This document shows positions 52,188 through 64,000 of a stretch of 64,000 nt of DNA, piece after piece. Origin of the DNA: Blasia pusilla (Eukaryota; Marchantiophyta; Marchantiopsida; Blasiales); assembly GCA_050084515.1 (NCBI GenBank), contig CM114274.1, positions 29,636,001 to 29,700,000 on the forward strand, in the 5' to 3' direction. The first letter of the stretch is position 1. The number at the start of each line of letters is the position of its first letter. The notes beneath the pieces are model-generated. The model did not search any database, was not told where the DNA came from, and saw nothing but the letters and a program-made list of their open reading frames with translations. Position numbers and translations under genes: made by a program.

Positions 52188-53720
52188 ATCAAAAGCTCAA
52201 ATATTGTTAAGTCAGTTTTTGACTCGCGATGTTAAACCTTCAATGAAAAGAAAGTCTTTTCATTTTCCATCTTGTCCAAATATCTCATCTAGAGCTAAAC
52301 TTTCGTACACATGATCCCCAAGGTGGACGTAGCTCTCTTGCAAAGTTTCAACCAAAATGAAGTTGTGACTAAAGGCTTAAAAATTGTTAACTCATTTTTT
52401 GAATTCGTGCCTTTAAACCTTCAATGAAAAGAAGGTCTTTTCATTTTCCATCTTGTCCAAGTATCTAATCTAGAGCTGAAATTTGGTACACATGATTCAA
52501 AAGATGGATGTAGCTCTCTTACGAAGTTTCAAGAAAAATAGAGTTTTAACCAAAAGCTAGAAAATTGCTAAGTCATTTTTTGACCGCATCATTAAACCCT
52601 CAATGAAAGGGAGGTCTTTCCATTTTCCATCTTGTCCAAGTATCTCATCTAGAGTTGAACTTTGGTACACATGATTTCCAAGGTGCATGCACTTACAAAG
52701 TTTCAATCAAAATCAAGTTGTGAAAAAAAGCTCAAAAATTGTTAACTCATTTTTTGAACCTACGCCCTTAACCTTTCAATGAAAAGAAGGTCTTTTCATT
52801 TTTCATTTTGTCCAAGTATCTTATCTAGAGCTTAACTTTGGTACACATGCTCCATAAAGCGGATGTAGCTCTCTTTCAAAGTTTCAAGAAAAATGGAGTT
52901 TTGACCAAAAGCCCAAAAATTGCTATGTCATTTTTGGACCCGCGAAATTAAATCTTCAATGAAAAGGTCTTTTCATTTTTCATCATGTGCAAATATCACA
53001 TCTAGATCTTAAATTTGATATACATGATCCCCAAGGTGTATGTAGCTTTCTTGCAAAGTTTCAAGAAAAATGGAATAGTGACCAAAAGCTGAAAAATTGC
53101 TAAGTCATTTTTTGAACCCGCGCCATGCCATTAAACTTTAATGAAAATGGGGTCTTTTCATTTTTCATCTTTTCCAAGTATCTCATCTAGAGCTTAACTT
53201 TGGTACAATTCATCCCCATAGTGTATGTAGCTCTCTCGCAACGTTTCAAGCAAAATAGACTTGTGACCAAAAACTCAAAAATTGCTAAGTCATTTTTTTA
53301 CCCTCGCCATTATGCTTATAATGAAAAGAAGGTCTTTTCATTTTCCATCTTGCCCTAGTATCTTATCTAGAGCTTAACTTTGGTATAAATGATCCCCAAG
53401 AAGGTTGCAGCTCTCTTGCTAAGTTTTAAGAAAAATGGAGATGTGACCAAAAACTCAAAAATTGCTAAGTCATTTTGGACTCACGCCATTAAACCTTAAA
53501 TGAAAAGAAAGTGTTTTCATTTTCCATCTTGTCCCGCTATCTCATCTAGAGCTGAATTTTGGTACACATGATCCCCAAAGTTGATGTAGCTCTCTAGCAA
53601 AGTTTCAATAAAAATTGGAGTTGTGACCAGAAGCTTAAAAATTATGAACTCATTTTTGGAACGCGGGCCATTTAACCTTCAATGAAAATGGGGTTTTCTC
53701 ATTTTTCATTTTGTCCATTT
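52188..53720 (+). repeat. Tandem satellite array, about 180-bp unit, about 8.5 copies
   Basis: The anchor TTGYTAAGTCATTTTTTGAC occurs at about 52211, 52391, 52572, 52746, 52927, 53104, 53289, 53469 and 53649, giving spacings of 174-185 bp. Each unit also has CTTCAATGAAAAGAAGGTCT, CATTTTCCATCTTGTCCAAG, CATCTAGAGCTGAACTTTGG and GATCCCCAAGGTGGATGTAG in that order. Units differ by 10-20%, so the array is old. No long frame runs through it. Confidence 0.95.
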
Positions 53721-53939
53721 TTAATATTTTTTCATAGGATATATTTTTCAACTAAATTTTCAATAAAATCTTCTTTCCACAACATCACACTTTCTAATTT
53801 GACCATCAATGTAAAAATCATTGTTCTATTAGCGAGAATGTTACAAAAAGAAATTTCTTCAAAATAACATTCTTACAATAGTCTTTGCAAAATAATTTTG
53901 CTACAATTATTTACTAATCTGTTTCACTAAAGTCACCAA

Positions 53940-56402
53940 TTACTCTACTAGTCTAGGTCTATGGTTGGATCGAGTGGATCGGAGACGATTTTCTATTGCA
54001 ATTGTTTCATCATCAAAGGAAATGTATGAACTATCCATGCCATGATTGATGGGTTGAGAGTTTGGAACAATAGGTATGAGAACATTATTATCATTAGACT
54101 CATCTACTAAGTCCACCCTTTCAATGTTCAAAGATTGTGGAGGAGAATCCCTCATAAGTTCACTAGACTCGACGGAATAATTCTGAATTCCTACTTGTAC
54201 GATAATCTGAGAATTGTAGGTCGTGTTAGCAGAAGTGCTAGGTAGATTCGCTTCTCTTGAAGTCCTCCGTTGTTGCTCTTCCTTGTGCTCTCGAATCAGA
54301 TGTTCCATTACATCATCATCTTCGTCTCTTCCAAATCCCTCGGAGTCAAAGTTTTCAATGTTGCTGATATGAGTATCCTCCCTCCCTTCGATGTCATAAA
54401 TTCCACATAGCACATCCACATCCTTTGGGTCTTGCAAGTCGAGGTCATCTTCATGATTGCCATTACGATTTTGTGCATGTAAGCCAAACTTACTACCATC
54501 TTCTACAACCCTTCTAGCTTGTTCTTGTCCATCCCTTTAAGAAAAGTATTGCTCACACAACAGTGCTAGTCTTGATTTTCGTGAAACACCCTTGTTTCCA
54601 AACCATGAATTTGTGTAGATATACACCAAATCACTCGTTGATCAATTTACTCCTATTCTTGTTGTGGATAAAACTAGAACTACTCCAAATTCTCTCCGTA
54701 AAAGAGGGAGAAACCACTTTTGCTAATATGGACTTAGCCATAGAGGGCAATGTTGGTGCACCTTGACTATGCATACTCCACCAATCAGAGGGGCTAAGTG
54801 AATTGACAACTTCCCTACCAAACTCATCCACAAATAGTTCCTAATGGTTGATAATGTCCCAACTCTCGCAAACAAGTACCTACATAGGAAATAGCCTCGA
54901 TGACATTGAGGCCATGCATTCCCTATGCATAAAGTTTCAGATATTTTTTGAAATCTCTCATGGACTCGGCATTTGAAGTGATGTCTTGAACACTACGAAG
55001 AAGATTGTAAGAGGTGAGAATGTAGCCTATTGCATGTAACTTGTTATGGATAAGTGCCCATCGCCTAGAAATAATATCAACCATTTCCATAGCTTTGGAC
55101 ATTGTTGCAAAAAATTGCGATGCCTTCCACCCAGACTAGGCCATGGAGTTACAAGAGAAGAGTGGATCTTTTCCATTATCTCAATATACAATGGTAAATA
55201 TGCCCGTCATTGCTTTATGACCATCACACTCTCTCAACAGAATAATAGTTGGCGAAGTTGTAGCAAACAACTCCTCTCCTTCTATCCAAAAATTGTGAGT
55301 GGCCACAATAGTCTCAATCTCTCGTGCCTTCTCCCTTTGCCTCACATCCCTCCCATTGAAATACTTCCTAAAAGCATTTGTGGCAACCAAGGCATGGAAC
55401 GCCTCCCTTTATTCTAAGACTCATCCAACATGATAATGTTTATGGCAAAGCGTGTGTTTGCATGAAGCAAAAATCGTCTCTTCACTGAGTAGGTTTCCAT
55501 GAATTTGGCCATCGCCTAAGTTCTAGTCTTCACAAATACTATCATCTCACGAGCTTGTGCAAAAATTATGTCGATCCAAAGCCATTTACCCCATTATTTG
55601 CATACTACATCAAGAGAATATGATATACATCCATCCGAGAGAATATGAGGAAACTTTGCTTCGATAAGTTTCCATGCTGCTAGCTCATTGCTAGCATTTT
55701 CTGTCACAAGTTGCAGCACATTCTTTGGACCGATACGTAGATATTCCTCTTTATGTGACCTGCCAACCATTCCGCCATTTGTGATTCCCCCTTGGTGTCT
55801 GCTATCTCAATCATGACCTTACCTTGAGGACATGAGACCAGATGTTCACTAAAGATACACTCCTCATATTGGTCTAAGAATCCGTGATGATCGTAGCTCT
55901 CAAACAAAAATTCTTAAATATTCCATCCACCTTTTCCTTCACCTTCCCCATATGTTTCTCAAGTAGGATGGTGCGCAACAAATTATAACTAGGACTTGAG
56001 TAACCCTTTACCTTTATTATTGCCAACAATGCTTGTTTGAAAGCATCTTGCCATACTAGGTTCCACATTCATAGAAACACTTCGCTCACATGTTATTTGC
56101 AACTTCTTTTCCTTGGATGTTGAAAGAATCCCTCAGATCGGATTGCTTCTTCCCAATAGTACTAGTCCCTCGAATCGGCCCAACAACTCCTCTACATTCC
56201 TCAAGACTGTCACACAGTGGCATATCCACAATCCTTTCAACATTTGACACAACATAAACATTATTTCTAGATCTTGTCTATTGCGAACCAATTTGTAATG
56301 GCGTCGTCTCCTCCACTTCACTCGAGGGTGTCCCTTCCCTTCTTTGTCCATTTCCCACAAGTGCCCTGTTTCGGAGATCTTGTTGCACACTAGGAGGGAC
56401 AT
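53940..56402 (-). mobile_element. hAT-superfamily transposon remnant (coding part)
   Basis: Carries a decayed hAT transposase on the minus strand. Neither terminal inverted repeats nor an 8-bp target duplication could be fixed. GC-rich GCCCGCC tracts beyond its 5' side (57300-57960) and the opposite tract at 45855-46120 could be subterminal parts of one large element with the satellite and copia sequence nested in it, but this is a guess. Confidence 0.75.
53941..56402 (-). pseudogene. hAT transposase (DUF659 and dimerisation domains)
   Basis: N-terminal part at 56133-56402 (DKEGKGHPRVKWRRRRHYKL, possibly the BED-finger region, Cys lost). The DUF659-like part at 55874-56068 has VKGYSSPSYNLLRTILLEKH and LRATIITDSWTN. 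The middle at 55181-55390 has HNFWIEGEELFATTSPTIIL then RECDGHKAMTG. The dimerisation domain at 54600-54831 has LSPSDWWSMHSQGAPTLPSM and the FTERIWSSSSFIHNKNR block. The acidic C-terminal tail is at 53940-54437. The order is that of plant hAT transposases, which cut and paste DNA. Frames are broken at many points. Confidence 0.82.
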
Positions 56403-57299
56403 TCACACATAACTTGGCAAAATAGATATTCTCATTCCCATCTTTTGTCTTTCATCTCTCTTGTGTAAAATGCTCCACCATCCACGAGCTATGATAGGTT
56501 TTCATAGAATAGGAACAATACTTACGTTGACAATTGCTCGATGTTCTACCTTCCATATGTACTTCTTCCCAATGTTCCTTCATGATCTATTGGAGTTCTT
56601 TGGCTTTGGTCATGACTACAAGCAGGCACTAACCCCACCCAAAAATATTTGGAGGATTCGCAACAATTTTAGAATGTCAATAGTAGGATATATTGACCAA
56701 TAAAATGTATGTAAATTACACCACATATTATCCGTGAATGCTCCAATAACAAACTTGAACACTCACTATGAACAAGAAAGATCAATATGCTAACCTAGAT
56801 AACCGAGATACCTTAAATTATCAGGGTTATCCAATGGCAAAACATATTCTCACTTATCAAGTTCAACTATCTATGGAGAAAAAAACTTCCTCAAAAGAAT
56901 AGAGAGAGAGAAACATGAAGGGAGGAATGAGATTTTGAGGGTATACAAAAAATAAGCAAGTTTATATAGGGGAGGATAGAGGGAAGAGAATGAACCCTTC
57001 AAACTCCCCAAATCATCTACCCCAACTTGCATTTTATTCTTAAACCACCTCCACTAATCACCATTTAGCAAATCTGATTTTTCTCCTATCCGATTCATTT
57101 TTTACCTATCCTAATTTCTTTACCTATTTTTATTTCCAACTTACCTATTTTCCAATACAACCACCCTATTTATTCTTTTTAACATTCTCCTTCCTCTCTC
57201 CACCAATACTATTCCCTTTTTTTCAATTACTCTCAGTTGTAACTAACCTATTCTCTAATGCAACAACCCGTCAAGTATCCTTCCGATACAAAAATCGTA
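56403..57299. other. AT-rich flank of the hAT gene, no gene seen
   Basis: Probably 5' untranslated and promoter region of the hAT element on its strand, with a pyrimidine-rich stretch at 57050-57250. No confident motif. Confidence 0.4.
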
Positions 57300-57960
57300 T
57301 TTAAGTCCCCGATAGGACCGTGTTTGATCCCCGCAAGTAGCCGTCAACCCGCCTGCCAAGCCCGCCCTCAACCCGCCATTTGCCTACGCCCAACCCGCCA
57401 TTAGCCTGTGCCTAATTCCCCATTAGCCCGCGCCCATCCTGATCAGGGGCTCAAGGGGCCGCACGAAGCCCGTGCCATAGCCCGCCCTTACCCCACGAGG
57501 CCCACGATAGGCCCGCCCTTAGACCTTACCCGTGCGGGCTGCGCCCGTCTTGCCCCCAACCCACTCTTTGCCCGCGATAGGCATGCCCTTAGCCGGTGCG
57601 GGAGCCCATGTCAGGCCCGCCCTCGGCCCGCACCAGGTCCGCCAAGCTCACGATAGGTCCGCAAGCCCGCACAAGGCCTGCCCCCTAGCCCACTCTCAAT
57701 CCGCAAGCCCGCTCCAGGCATCCCCCCAACCCGTTGGGCCCGCCCCTAGCCCACCTTGTCCACTCCTAACAGGCACGACCGTGATAGGCTTGCAAGCCTG
57801 TGCGGGAGCCCGCGCTAGGCGCCCCCCCACTCTCAGGCCACAAGCCCATGTCAGGCTCGCTCCCCAACCAACTAGGCCTGCCCTTAGCGAGCACCAAGCC
57901 CGCCCCCAGCCTTCCAGGCCTATGATAGGTCCAAACAAAGTCGAATCAAAATCAGGTTGT
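57300..57960. repeat. GCCCGC-rich degenerate repeat tract
   Basis: Phrases such as CAACCCGCC, AAGCCCGCC, TTAGCCCGCGCCC, GATAGGCCCGCCC and GATAGGCTTGCAAGCC recur every 15-40 bp for 650 bp. A long Pro/Ala/Arg frame results from this composition (57532-58044) and is not called as a gene. GC content contrasts sharply with both flanks. Confidence 0.75.
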
Positions 57961-58724
57961 TGCGAGATCCGCAACAATCTGCCTATGAGTCCTCCACTAT
58001 CAATACGCAAGGTTAGACGCTCATTGGCATTTGGAGTTTCTTAGTTTTGACACTTTGAAGTTTTTTTTAAAGATTTGTAGATTTCGTCTTTTGAATCTCT
58101 TGTTTTCTCTTCTATTTTACATATGATATTCTCCATAATCCTGAAAATTTTACATTGGTATTGGACTTGAATGGGTGAAGTCTAACTATCTATAGACATT
58201 CTCTAAATTTTCTCAAAATCCTTGGAAACTTCAAGTTCTTGTTTTGCTGAAAAATCTTTCCGAAAATTCATGATAGTAGTAATCCTTGTTTTCAAATACT
58301 AAGAGTTAGACTTTGGTTCAATTCTTGGAAATGGTCATGAATTCCCAAGATGGCAATGTCCTCTAGTCCTACAAAGTATTGCCTTATTGATATATTCCCC
58401 GTTAGCTAAGATATCCACTTTGATGTAGGTTTAGCTAGGTGGTAAGAAATAGAATATCTTTTCATTGAAATCCGGATGCTCATGCCCAAACTTCCCACCT
58501 CCAATTCCATATAGAGTATCTTACAAGGATACTTAGATAACACACAATCACTAACTTAGGTAGAGAAAAGAATACATACAAAACAAGAACAAAAGGAAGG
58601 ATTGTGAAGGGAAATAAAAACTTACAACCTGGGAATATTTGTTACTTGATTGCAAAAGTAATGTGGAGAATTTTAAATAGAGGATGAGACCAAAAGGATA
58701 TTCTTAGTCGCTTCTTTATTGAAA
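57961..58724. other. Intergenic sequence, no gene seen
   Basis: About 760 bases between the GC-rich tract and the Helitron H3 terminus. No frame, repeat or motif recognised. Confidence 0.45.
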
Positions 58725-58751
58725 CTAGTAAGGTGCCCGTGCGATGCACGG
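58724..58751 (-). other. Helitron H3 3' terminus: hairpin and CTAG|T
   Basis: On the minus strand a stem CCGTGC-ATC-GCACGG (58737-58751) is followed by GGCACCTTA and CTAG (58728-58725), then T at 58724. This is the defining 3' structure of Helitrons (hairpin then CTRR, inserted before T). Confidence 0.92.
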
Positions 58752-58826
58752 ATAAAATAAGGTAGTATAGAATGAACGGGTGAAATAAGGTAGTATAGAC
58801 TGAAGATACATTTTATCAAATTTATT

Positions 58827-61040
58827 TCATCTCAATATTTCTTTATATACTACATTTCGTGTGTAGTCATTTTTCTTATTTAAATGTTCATCTCTTCCAA
58901 TGGTAATGTGGATGGAACTTCTCTTTCCTACTCTAGATAATGCTACATACAATTGACCATGAGAAAATACAGGAGTAGGCAAGTAAATGCCAACCTTTTG
59001 CAAAGTTTGACCTTGCGACTTATTAATAGTCATAGCAAAAGCCGGCCTAACAGGGAATTGAAACCTACGCAAATCAAATGGCAAACTAGAATCTGATGCA
59101 ATCAATGGAATACGTGGAATAAAAACGCGATCTCCAATATTTTTCCCAGTGATAATTTCAGCATCGATGCAATGTCTCATAAATCCACTTAATCACCAAT
59201 CTTGTTCCGTTTGCTTGTCCATGTGACCCATTCATGTTTCAAGCAAGAGCATGATTGGTGCACCAATCTTCAAACACAAACGATGGGGAGGAAGTCCGTA
59301 AGGCAAGCATGTGTTCAAGAATTCAGTTGGATAGATATGACTCATTCTCTCATTCGGAATAGAGTCGACGCTAAGGTAAATATGCTCATGTACACAATAT
59401 GTAATGTATTAGTGAGAAATGGAAATATTAGTATCCAAACTTCCAAAAAACATATTGATAGAGGTAAAAATGAGATAAGTCTAAAGGATTACCTCTCCGG
59501 GGAACCGAGACATAACGTCTGCATTTATGTCATCAACATCTTTATTTCTCAGAGCCAAAATAGTTGTATCTCTTAAGAATTCAATGTCATGGAATCGACT
59601 AAGAAAATATCCATAGATCAAATCAATAAGATCACATATTTTGTTACTATTAGTAACAATATCAGATGGTAATCGTATAAGATCTTCTCCCAAATGAGGG
59701 TGTAAAAGTACACAACCCTCTCCCACTTCCAGTAACCAATCAGCAAAAGTTTGTTGTTCATCACGCAAATGACCATCCAACCTTTGAATTCTCATGTTTG
59801 TTTTCAACTTCATAACCCTTACATTAGACCAAAGAGATGATCTCTTTATGGTGGCTTGGATGATTTGCGGTCGATCCCCATGACGAACAACAGGAAACAC
59901 TTGACGAAAATCACCACCAAATACCATAAGTTTTCCACCAAACGGTAATTTCCGTAAATCATCCGAAACAACTCCCATGATATCCTGTAAGGTTCGATTC
60001 ACGGCCTCAAAGGCATGACGATGAGCCATAGGTGCCTCATCCCATATAATGAGCATCGCCTCACGGATTAAGCGCGCTCCATCACTATTGACTGATAAAC
60101 TATCAGCAAAAAGGGAAGAAAATTAGAAGCTGAAACAATTTGAGCAATTAACAAAATCTTTCTAATTAAGACAACTTGTGGTACTTACTTGCAAGTAGAG
60201 CTTTCATGAAGATTAATGGGGATCTTGAAGCGTGAATGAGCAGTACGTCCTCCGTCTAACAATAGCGCAGCTATACCAGATGATGCAACGGCCAATGCTA
60301 TACCTCTAACGCTCCTTACACTTGCAAGAAGAAGATTATATAAAAATGTTTTTCCAGTTCCACCTGGACCATCGATGAAAAAAACTTTTGGAGATGGTGG
60401 AGCATTCGCGCATATTTGATCAAGCTCATCATGTATAGCGTCCCATATCATGCGTTGTCCTTCGTTTAGGCACGCTTCTCCCAATTGCATTTGCTCAAAT
60501 AAATTTTCCGTGTCATATGATAGCTCTTGTTCCTCCAAATATGAGTATGAATGAAGGCTTTCGAAATTAGCTTGGGGCATGTCTGGGAAGTCAGATAGTC
60601 TCTTTCCTTGATCTTGTAAATAATAATGGACTTCCAATAATGCGGTATTAATAATAGCATCATCAACAGCAAGGTTATGAATTCCTGTTTTCTGTAATGG
60701 ATGAGTTCAAAAAAAGGTTAAAATTATGGTTAGTATCTGGGACTGTCAATGTAAGTGAGATGGAAAACGTTACTACTATTAGGAATGAAATTGTTTTGAA
60801 GGAGTTGTAGTATTGGATTCTTACTTGACGTCGTTCATATAAGAGATCTTCAACCAATGGAACCAAGAACTGACTCCATAATATTGCAGGTTGAGCAGGT
60901 GTGTTATAAGCTAGAATACTTGCAAAGAGTCGGCGTAATGAAGAACCCGTACGGATTATGGAAGCTTCTTCAAATCAAGTAAACACTCCCTATCATCCTC
61001 AAGAAGTCCTAATTGATAGCAGCCTCCTTGAATGTTGGAC
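58827..61040 (-). pseudogene. PIF1-type helicase of Helitron H3
   Basis: Exon 60185-60637 has the Walker A loop [20 protein letters not shown], intact. An intron follows (donor GTAAGT at about 60186, length about 80). Exon 59481-60056 has LIIWDEAPMAHRHAFEAVN (Walker B) and GGDFRQVFPVVRHGDR, and after a further intron or break 58827-59180 has PFDLRRFQFPVRPAFAMTIN, KSQGQTLQKVGIYLP and HGQLYVALSRVG. Upstream, 60675-61040 encodes GLLEDDREC with a frameshift, then a probable intron. The catalytic motifs are all preserved, unlike in H2. It would drive strand displacement during rolling-circle transposition. Confidence 0.92.
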
Positions 61041-61139
61041 ATAATATCCCATGAACCGTTCTTAAGCATTCAGATGTAGTTGCTCTCTAACATGATGGAG
61101 GAGTAATCTCAACCAATGTCGTTCTCCTTCACCTATGAC

Positions 61140-63946
61140 AAAGTAAAAAAGTGAGCTCATCTATCTATATATAAAAGAAAATGGGCGAGGCTGGTATATA
61201 AAAAGGAGTAAATGTATATAAAGAATTTAAGTTTTTACCTGGATGAGTAAGGTATAAGCGGCCAATGGGATGGCCACAATCATTAAATTTTTTCACCCTA
61301 CTTAATCCATCTCTTGTTACTCCAACGATAATATGAAGGGAAATCTATATATAGATATTGTCGAGAAGTGAAGTCAGATAGATTGGTAGCAAACCATTGG
61401 GTCAAAGTTGTCTCTCTATTTATTTGCAAAATATTTTGAGGAGCGTCAACATCATTGAAGTAGAATATTTGTTGCTCCGAAGATGAATCGCTAATCTCAC
61501 AATACTTGGAAGTTCAAAGATGTAGAGAAAACTTGAAGAGACGCCAACATGCTTTTGAAGAAGATATATATCTGGAAAAATAAGAATTCAAGTATTCAAA
61601 TTAGGAGAATGAACATGATGGATAAGAAATAGAATGGAATGTATCACATCAATGAAGTAGCGGAATCATACCTCGCATCAAGATATGATGTTGTCTTGTC
61701 AATAACGTCAATTGCATTGGATGTATCCGTGTCCTTTGACAACTTAAATGACACCGCATTAGACCCCTTATAGACATATTTGTATAAGTACTTGACGGCA
61801 GAAACACTACTTGTGATTTCAAGATTAATGTGACAATCGAAGAGGGTGCATAACATAGGATTTTTGGGCACAACCCAACGATTATCCAGTGAATGTTGGC
61901 TCTTAATTATCGCCCTCCCATTCTCCAATCTAAAAAAATACAATAACAAATCATAAATATGCTTTCCAATGCTACATCATATGTCTTACAATAATACAGA
62001 TAAGACAAAATTAAAGGATCCTTACCTACGATAGATTGGATAGCCATCTTCCGTCTCTGTAGTGTTGGCCGCAAAAGCCTTAGGATAGCCTTTGGTGCAC
62101 TTTTTGGTTTCCTTATCCATACATGGTGCATTTGGATTTAATGGTCCACATGGCCCATGAACCATGCAATTAGCAAATGAGAATACAACCTTGATGGGTA
62201 GATTGATCAGGGATCTCTGCTGAAATAATACGATCATAATCATGAGTGGTACGTGGTTTATCCTCCCATCCTAATATAAGAAGAACGTGCACATGTGGCA
62301 AACCTCTTTTTTGGAATTCCACCACATGGATACATCCAGCAACTCGTCCTAATATTTGCTTCTTGATGATAAGCCTTAATAACTCTTTCTTTTTCTTCTC
62401 AAAAACCCGTACAACCAAATCTGGTCGGTCCGCAACCAATTGACCAGGTAATAAGGCTGATGTAATCTCCTCCCACTTTGAATTGCATGTCATAGTCAAA
62501 AAGTAGTCCGGCTTCCCCAAATGTCTTACAATTGCCATTGCATCTTGATACAATTGATGCATGTGACGCGGTCCTCCAGTAAAAGAAGAAGGTAATATAA
62601 TGCGCCTCCCAACCTTGCGACTATCCACATCATGTCGATGCATAGCATCCTTTACACCTTGATATAATTCAGCCCTTAACTCCTTTTGATTCAAGCGAAC
62701 CCATGATAATTGTTGCATCTCTACATTTGCATAGAGGTCAACCATATATTCTTGAGTAAGTCGACCAAACCGCAATAACCGATTGTCATCTTCGCCTCCA
62801 ATCTGCGTTTGAAGTCGAAAACATGCAAATTGCAAGGCCGTAACACTCTTTGTTTTTCTTTCCATAGAAATATCACCATCAAGTCTTTCCTCATCCATCC
62901 AATCTTCTAAAGGATCCACGTGTCCCTCCTCATGAATAATCCAGCCCAATCGTTCGGATTCTCTATGACCTTCAATCCTCCCGAAGGGTATTCCAGGATG
63001 CCAACCTGCTTCACCATAGATAAATAGGAGAACAAAATGTAGTGGAATATATGCTTCATTGAGGTCTAATATACGCTTCACTCCTCCTCCATGTAGTCGT
63101 ACAATTATATCACGATGGTCAACATGTTCACTACCATCACCCGGCAATATAGCCGCAACCTCAGAAGCAATTGGTAAATTATAACGCTTAGCATCGAGAC
63201 CTCTCTTACTTGCCTTGAGGATGATCTGCATATTAACGCTGGGTTGCTTCATATGCCATATGACGAAAGATCTTCACATATGGGTTGCATGCATGTAACA
63301 TGTCTTGTAGCCCTCTCAAAATATCTGAATTAAGATCAGAAGATCTAGACATAACTCTTTCACGATTCTCCAATTCATTTGCGGTATCATGGATGTAGAG
63401 TTGAGCAACTTGGGGATGACCCCCCATATCAGGATGTAAGGATCCAATAGAATGATAAATTCCGCCTTGGATCCTAAAGTGTCCGGTGCCGCCTATTTGT
63501 TCATTTACATGCACTCCAGTAGAGGCAAGTTGAAGCGCAGAATTGTAAGCTCTAGCATGTGTAAGAAAATGAAGACCTCTAGGACCAACACCTGAAATCA
63601 AGGATTTCAGGAATGGAGGAGACGATTTCGAGAGGGGTAAATGTATTCTCCCATGGCCACAACACATGCCATATGGTGAGTCACTAATCTTTAAGCCTTT
63701 CACCCTTTCACATTTCCAATGTAAAGCATGACATGATGGGCATATCTCTGTCATATAACCCAACGTATGACGACCGTTGACACGATTCAAACTCTTGTGT
63801 AATCTCAACTTCCTAATATCATTTTCTTGGAAATTTGGTCTTCTTGCAAGATTCAATAATGTATTTAATCTTACAATCCTATCAACAACAGACAACGGAG
63901 GAACCCTAGAAGCATTTTGTACAGTGTCACTTTCTGGAGATAACAC
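61140..63946 (-). pseudogene. Rep/HUH nuclease part of Helitron H3
   Basis: Frame 63233-63946 has SVVDRIVRLNTLLNLARRPN, the zinc-finger-like CPSCHALHWKCE and CCGHGRIHLPL, then LYIHDTANELENRERV. Frame 62170-63252 (360 codons) has SKRGLDAKRYNLPIASEVAA, MVDLYANVEMQQLSWVRLNQ, HMHQLYQDAMAIVRHLGKPD and the HUH block KRGLPHVHVLLILGWED. Frames to 61644 add CMVHGPCGPLNPNAPCM and the two-tyrosine block KYLYKYVYKG (61769-61798). Then INRETTLTQWF-type linker to 61140. These are the metal-binding and catalytic residues of the rolling-circle nuclease. Breaks between 62170 and 61949 (probable intron) and in the linker. Confidence 0.92.
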
Positions 63947-64000
63947 AACTCCATTAATGGTAGAAGACGAAGGATCTACTCTTGACCTTGCTTCATCCTC

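Larger units (their letters stand above)
58725..64000 (-). mobile_element. Helitron H3 (3' end at 58725, 5' end beyond the window)
   Basis: The minus strand carries, in order, the N-terminal zinc-finger region, Rep domain, linker, PIF1 helicase and a canonical 3' end. It is the most complete Helitron in the window and served as the reference for reading H1 and H2. It extends past 64000. Frameshifts near 60960, 61950-62200 and in the linker suggest it no longer makes a full protein. Confidence 0.93.

Noticed and set aside
52188-53720. CRISPR-like reading of the regularly spaced repeats
   Set aside because: Units are about 180 bp with no unique spacers and the DNA is plant nuclear; this is a satellite array.
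57532-58044. 170-codon Pro/Ala-rich frame on the plus strand
   Set aside because: It follows from the GCCCGC repeat composition; the sequence is low complexity and has no domain.

Overview
This is a stretch of repeat-rich nuclear DNA from a land plant, most likely a vascular plant with a large genome. Plant-type Helitron, CACTA (En/Spm), hAT, Ty1/copia and Ty3/gypsy elements are nested and joined here, and introns use GT/AG borders with short plant-type lengths. I found no intact host gene. The only host-derived pieces are a broken saposin-B-type gene (about 22.67-23.56 kb) and a broken leucine-rich-repeat receptor fragment (24.47-25.2 kb). I cannot name the species.

Layout, left to right. 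1-1946: downstream part of Helitron H1 (minus). 1947-6880: 3' part of gypsy copy 1 (plus). 6881-8540: unassigned DNA with a long hairpin and short tandem repeats. 8540-10061: upstream part of H1 (plus). 10062-12799: 5' part of gypsy copy 1 (minus). 12802 to at least 21564: a CACTA element (minus) with subterminal repeats, a TNPA-like gene and a TNP2 transposase. 22.6-25.2 kb: saposin and LRR gene remnants. 26.86-27.29 kb: GC-rich repeats. About 27.64-27.78 kb: possible first exon of Helitron H2. 27781-38101: gypsy copy 2, almost complete. 38102-40475: helicase part and 3' end of H2. 40.5-46.7 kb: AT-rich DNA with no recognisable gene. 46700-53720: an array of about 180-bp satellite units split by a copia element at 46957-52187. 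53940-56402: hAT transposase remnant. 57.3-57.96 kb: GCCCGC-type repeats. 58725-64000: Helitron H3 (minus), running off the right edge.

Two results stand out. First, both gypsy copies encode a C5-cytosine DNA methyltransferase domain between protease and reverse transcriptase. Its layout is DNMT3-like: motif I VLDLFGGISTGL, catalytic DLVIAGWPC, ENV, an AHRPRLWW-like motif VIII and a C-terminal MGFPTGVT block. Copy 2 also ends its pol in a PHD finger. A retroelement carrying both a DNA-methylation writer and a histone-reader module is the best candidate here for an unusual system, although both copies are dead. Second, the left 12.8 kb contains an inversion of about 8.1 kb. Flipping 1947-10061 restores both Helitron H1 and gypsy copy 1 to contiguous order, judged against uninterrupted relatives in this same window (H3 and gypsy copy 2).

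All coding regions are decayed by stops, frameshifts, small inversions or duplications, so nearly all are called pseudogenes. Many stops are C-to-T or G-to-A changes (CAG to TAG, CGA to TGA), as expected of heavily methylated DNA. Reading was by eye; family assignments rest on recognised motifs and on comparison between copies inside the window.
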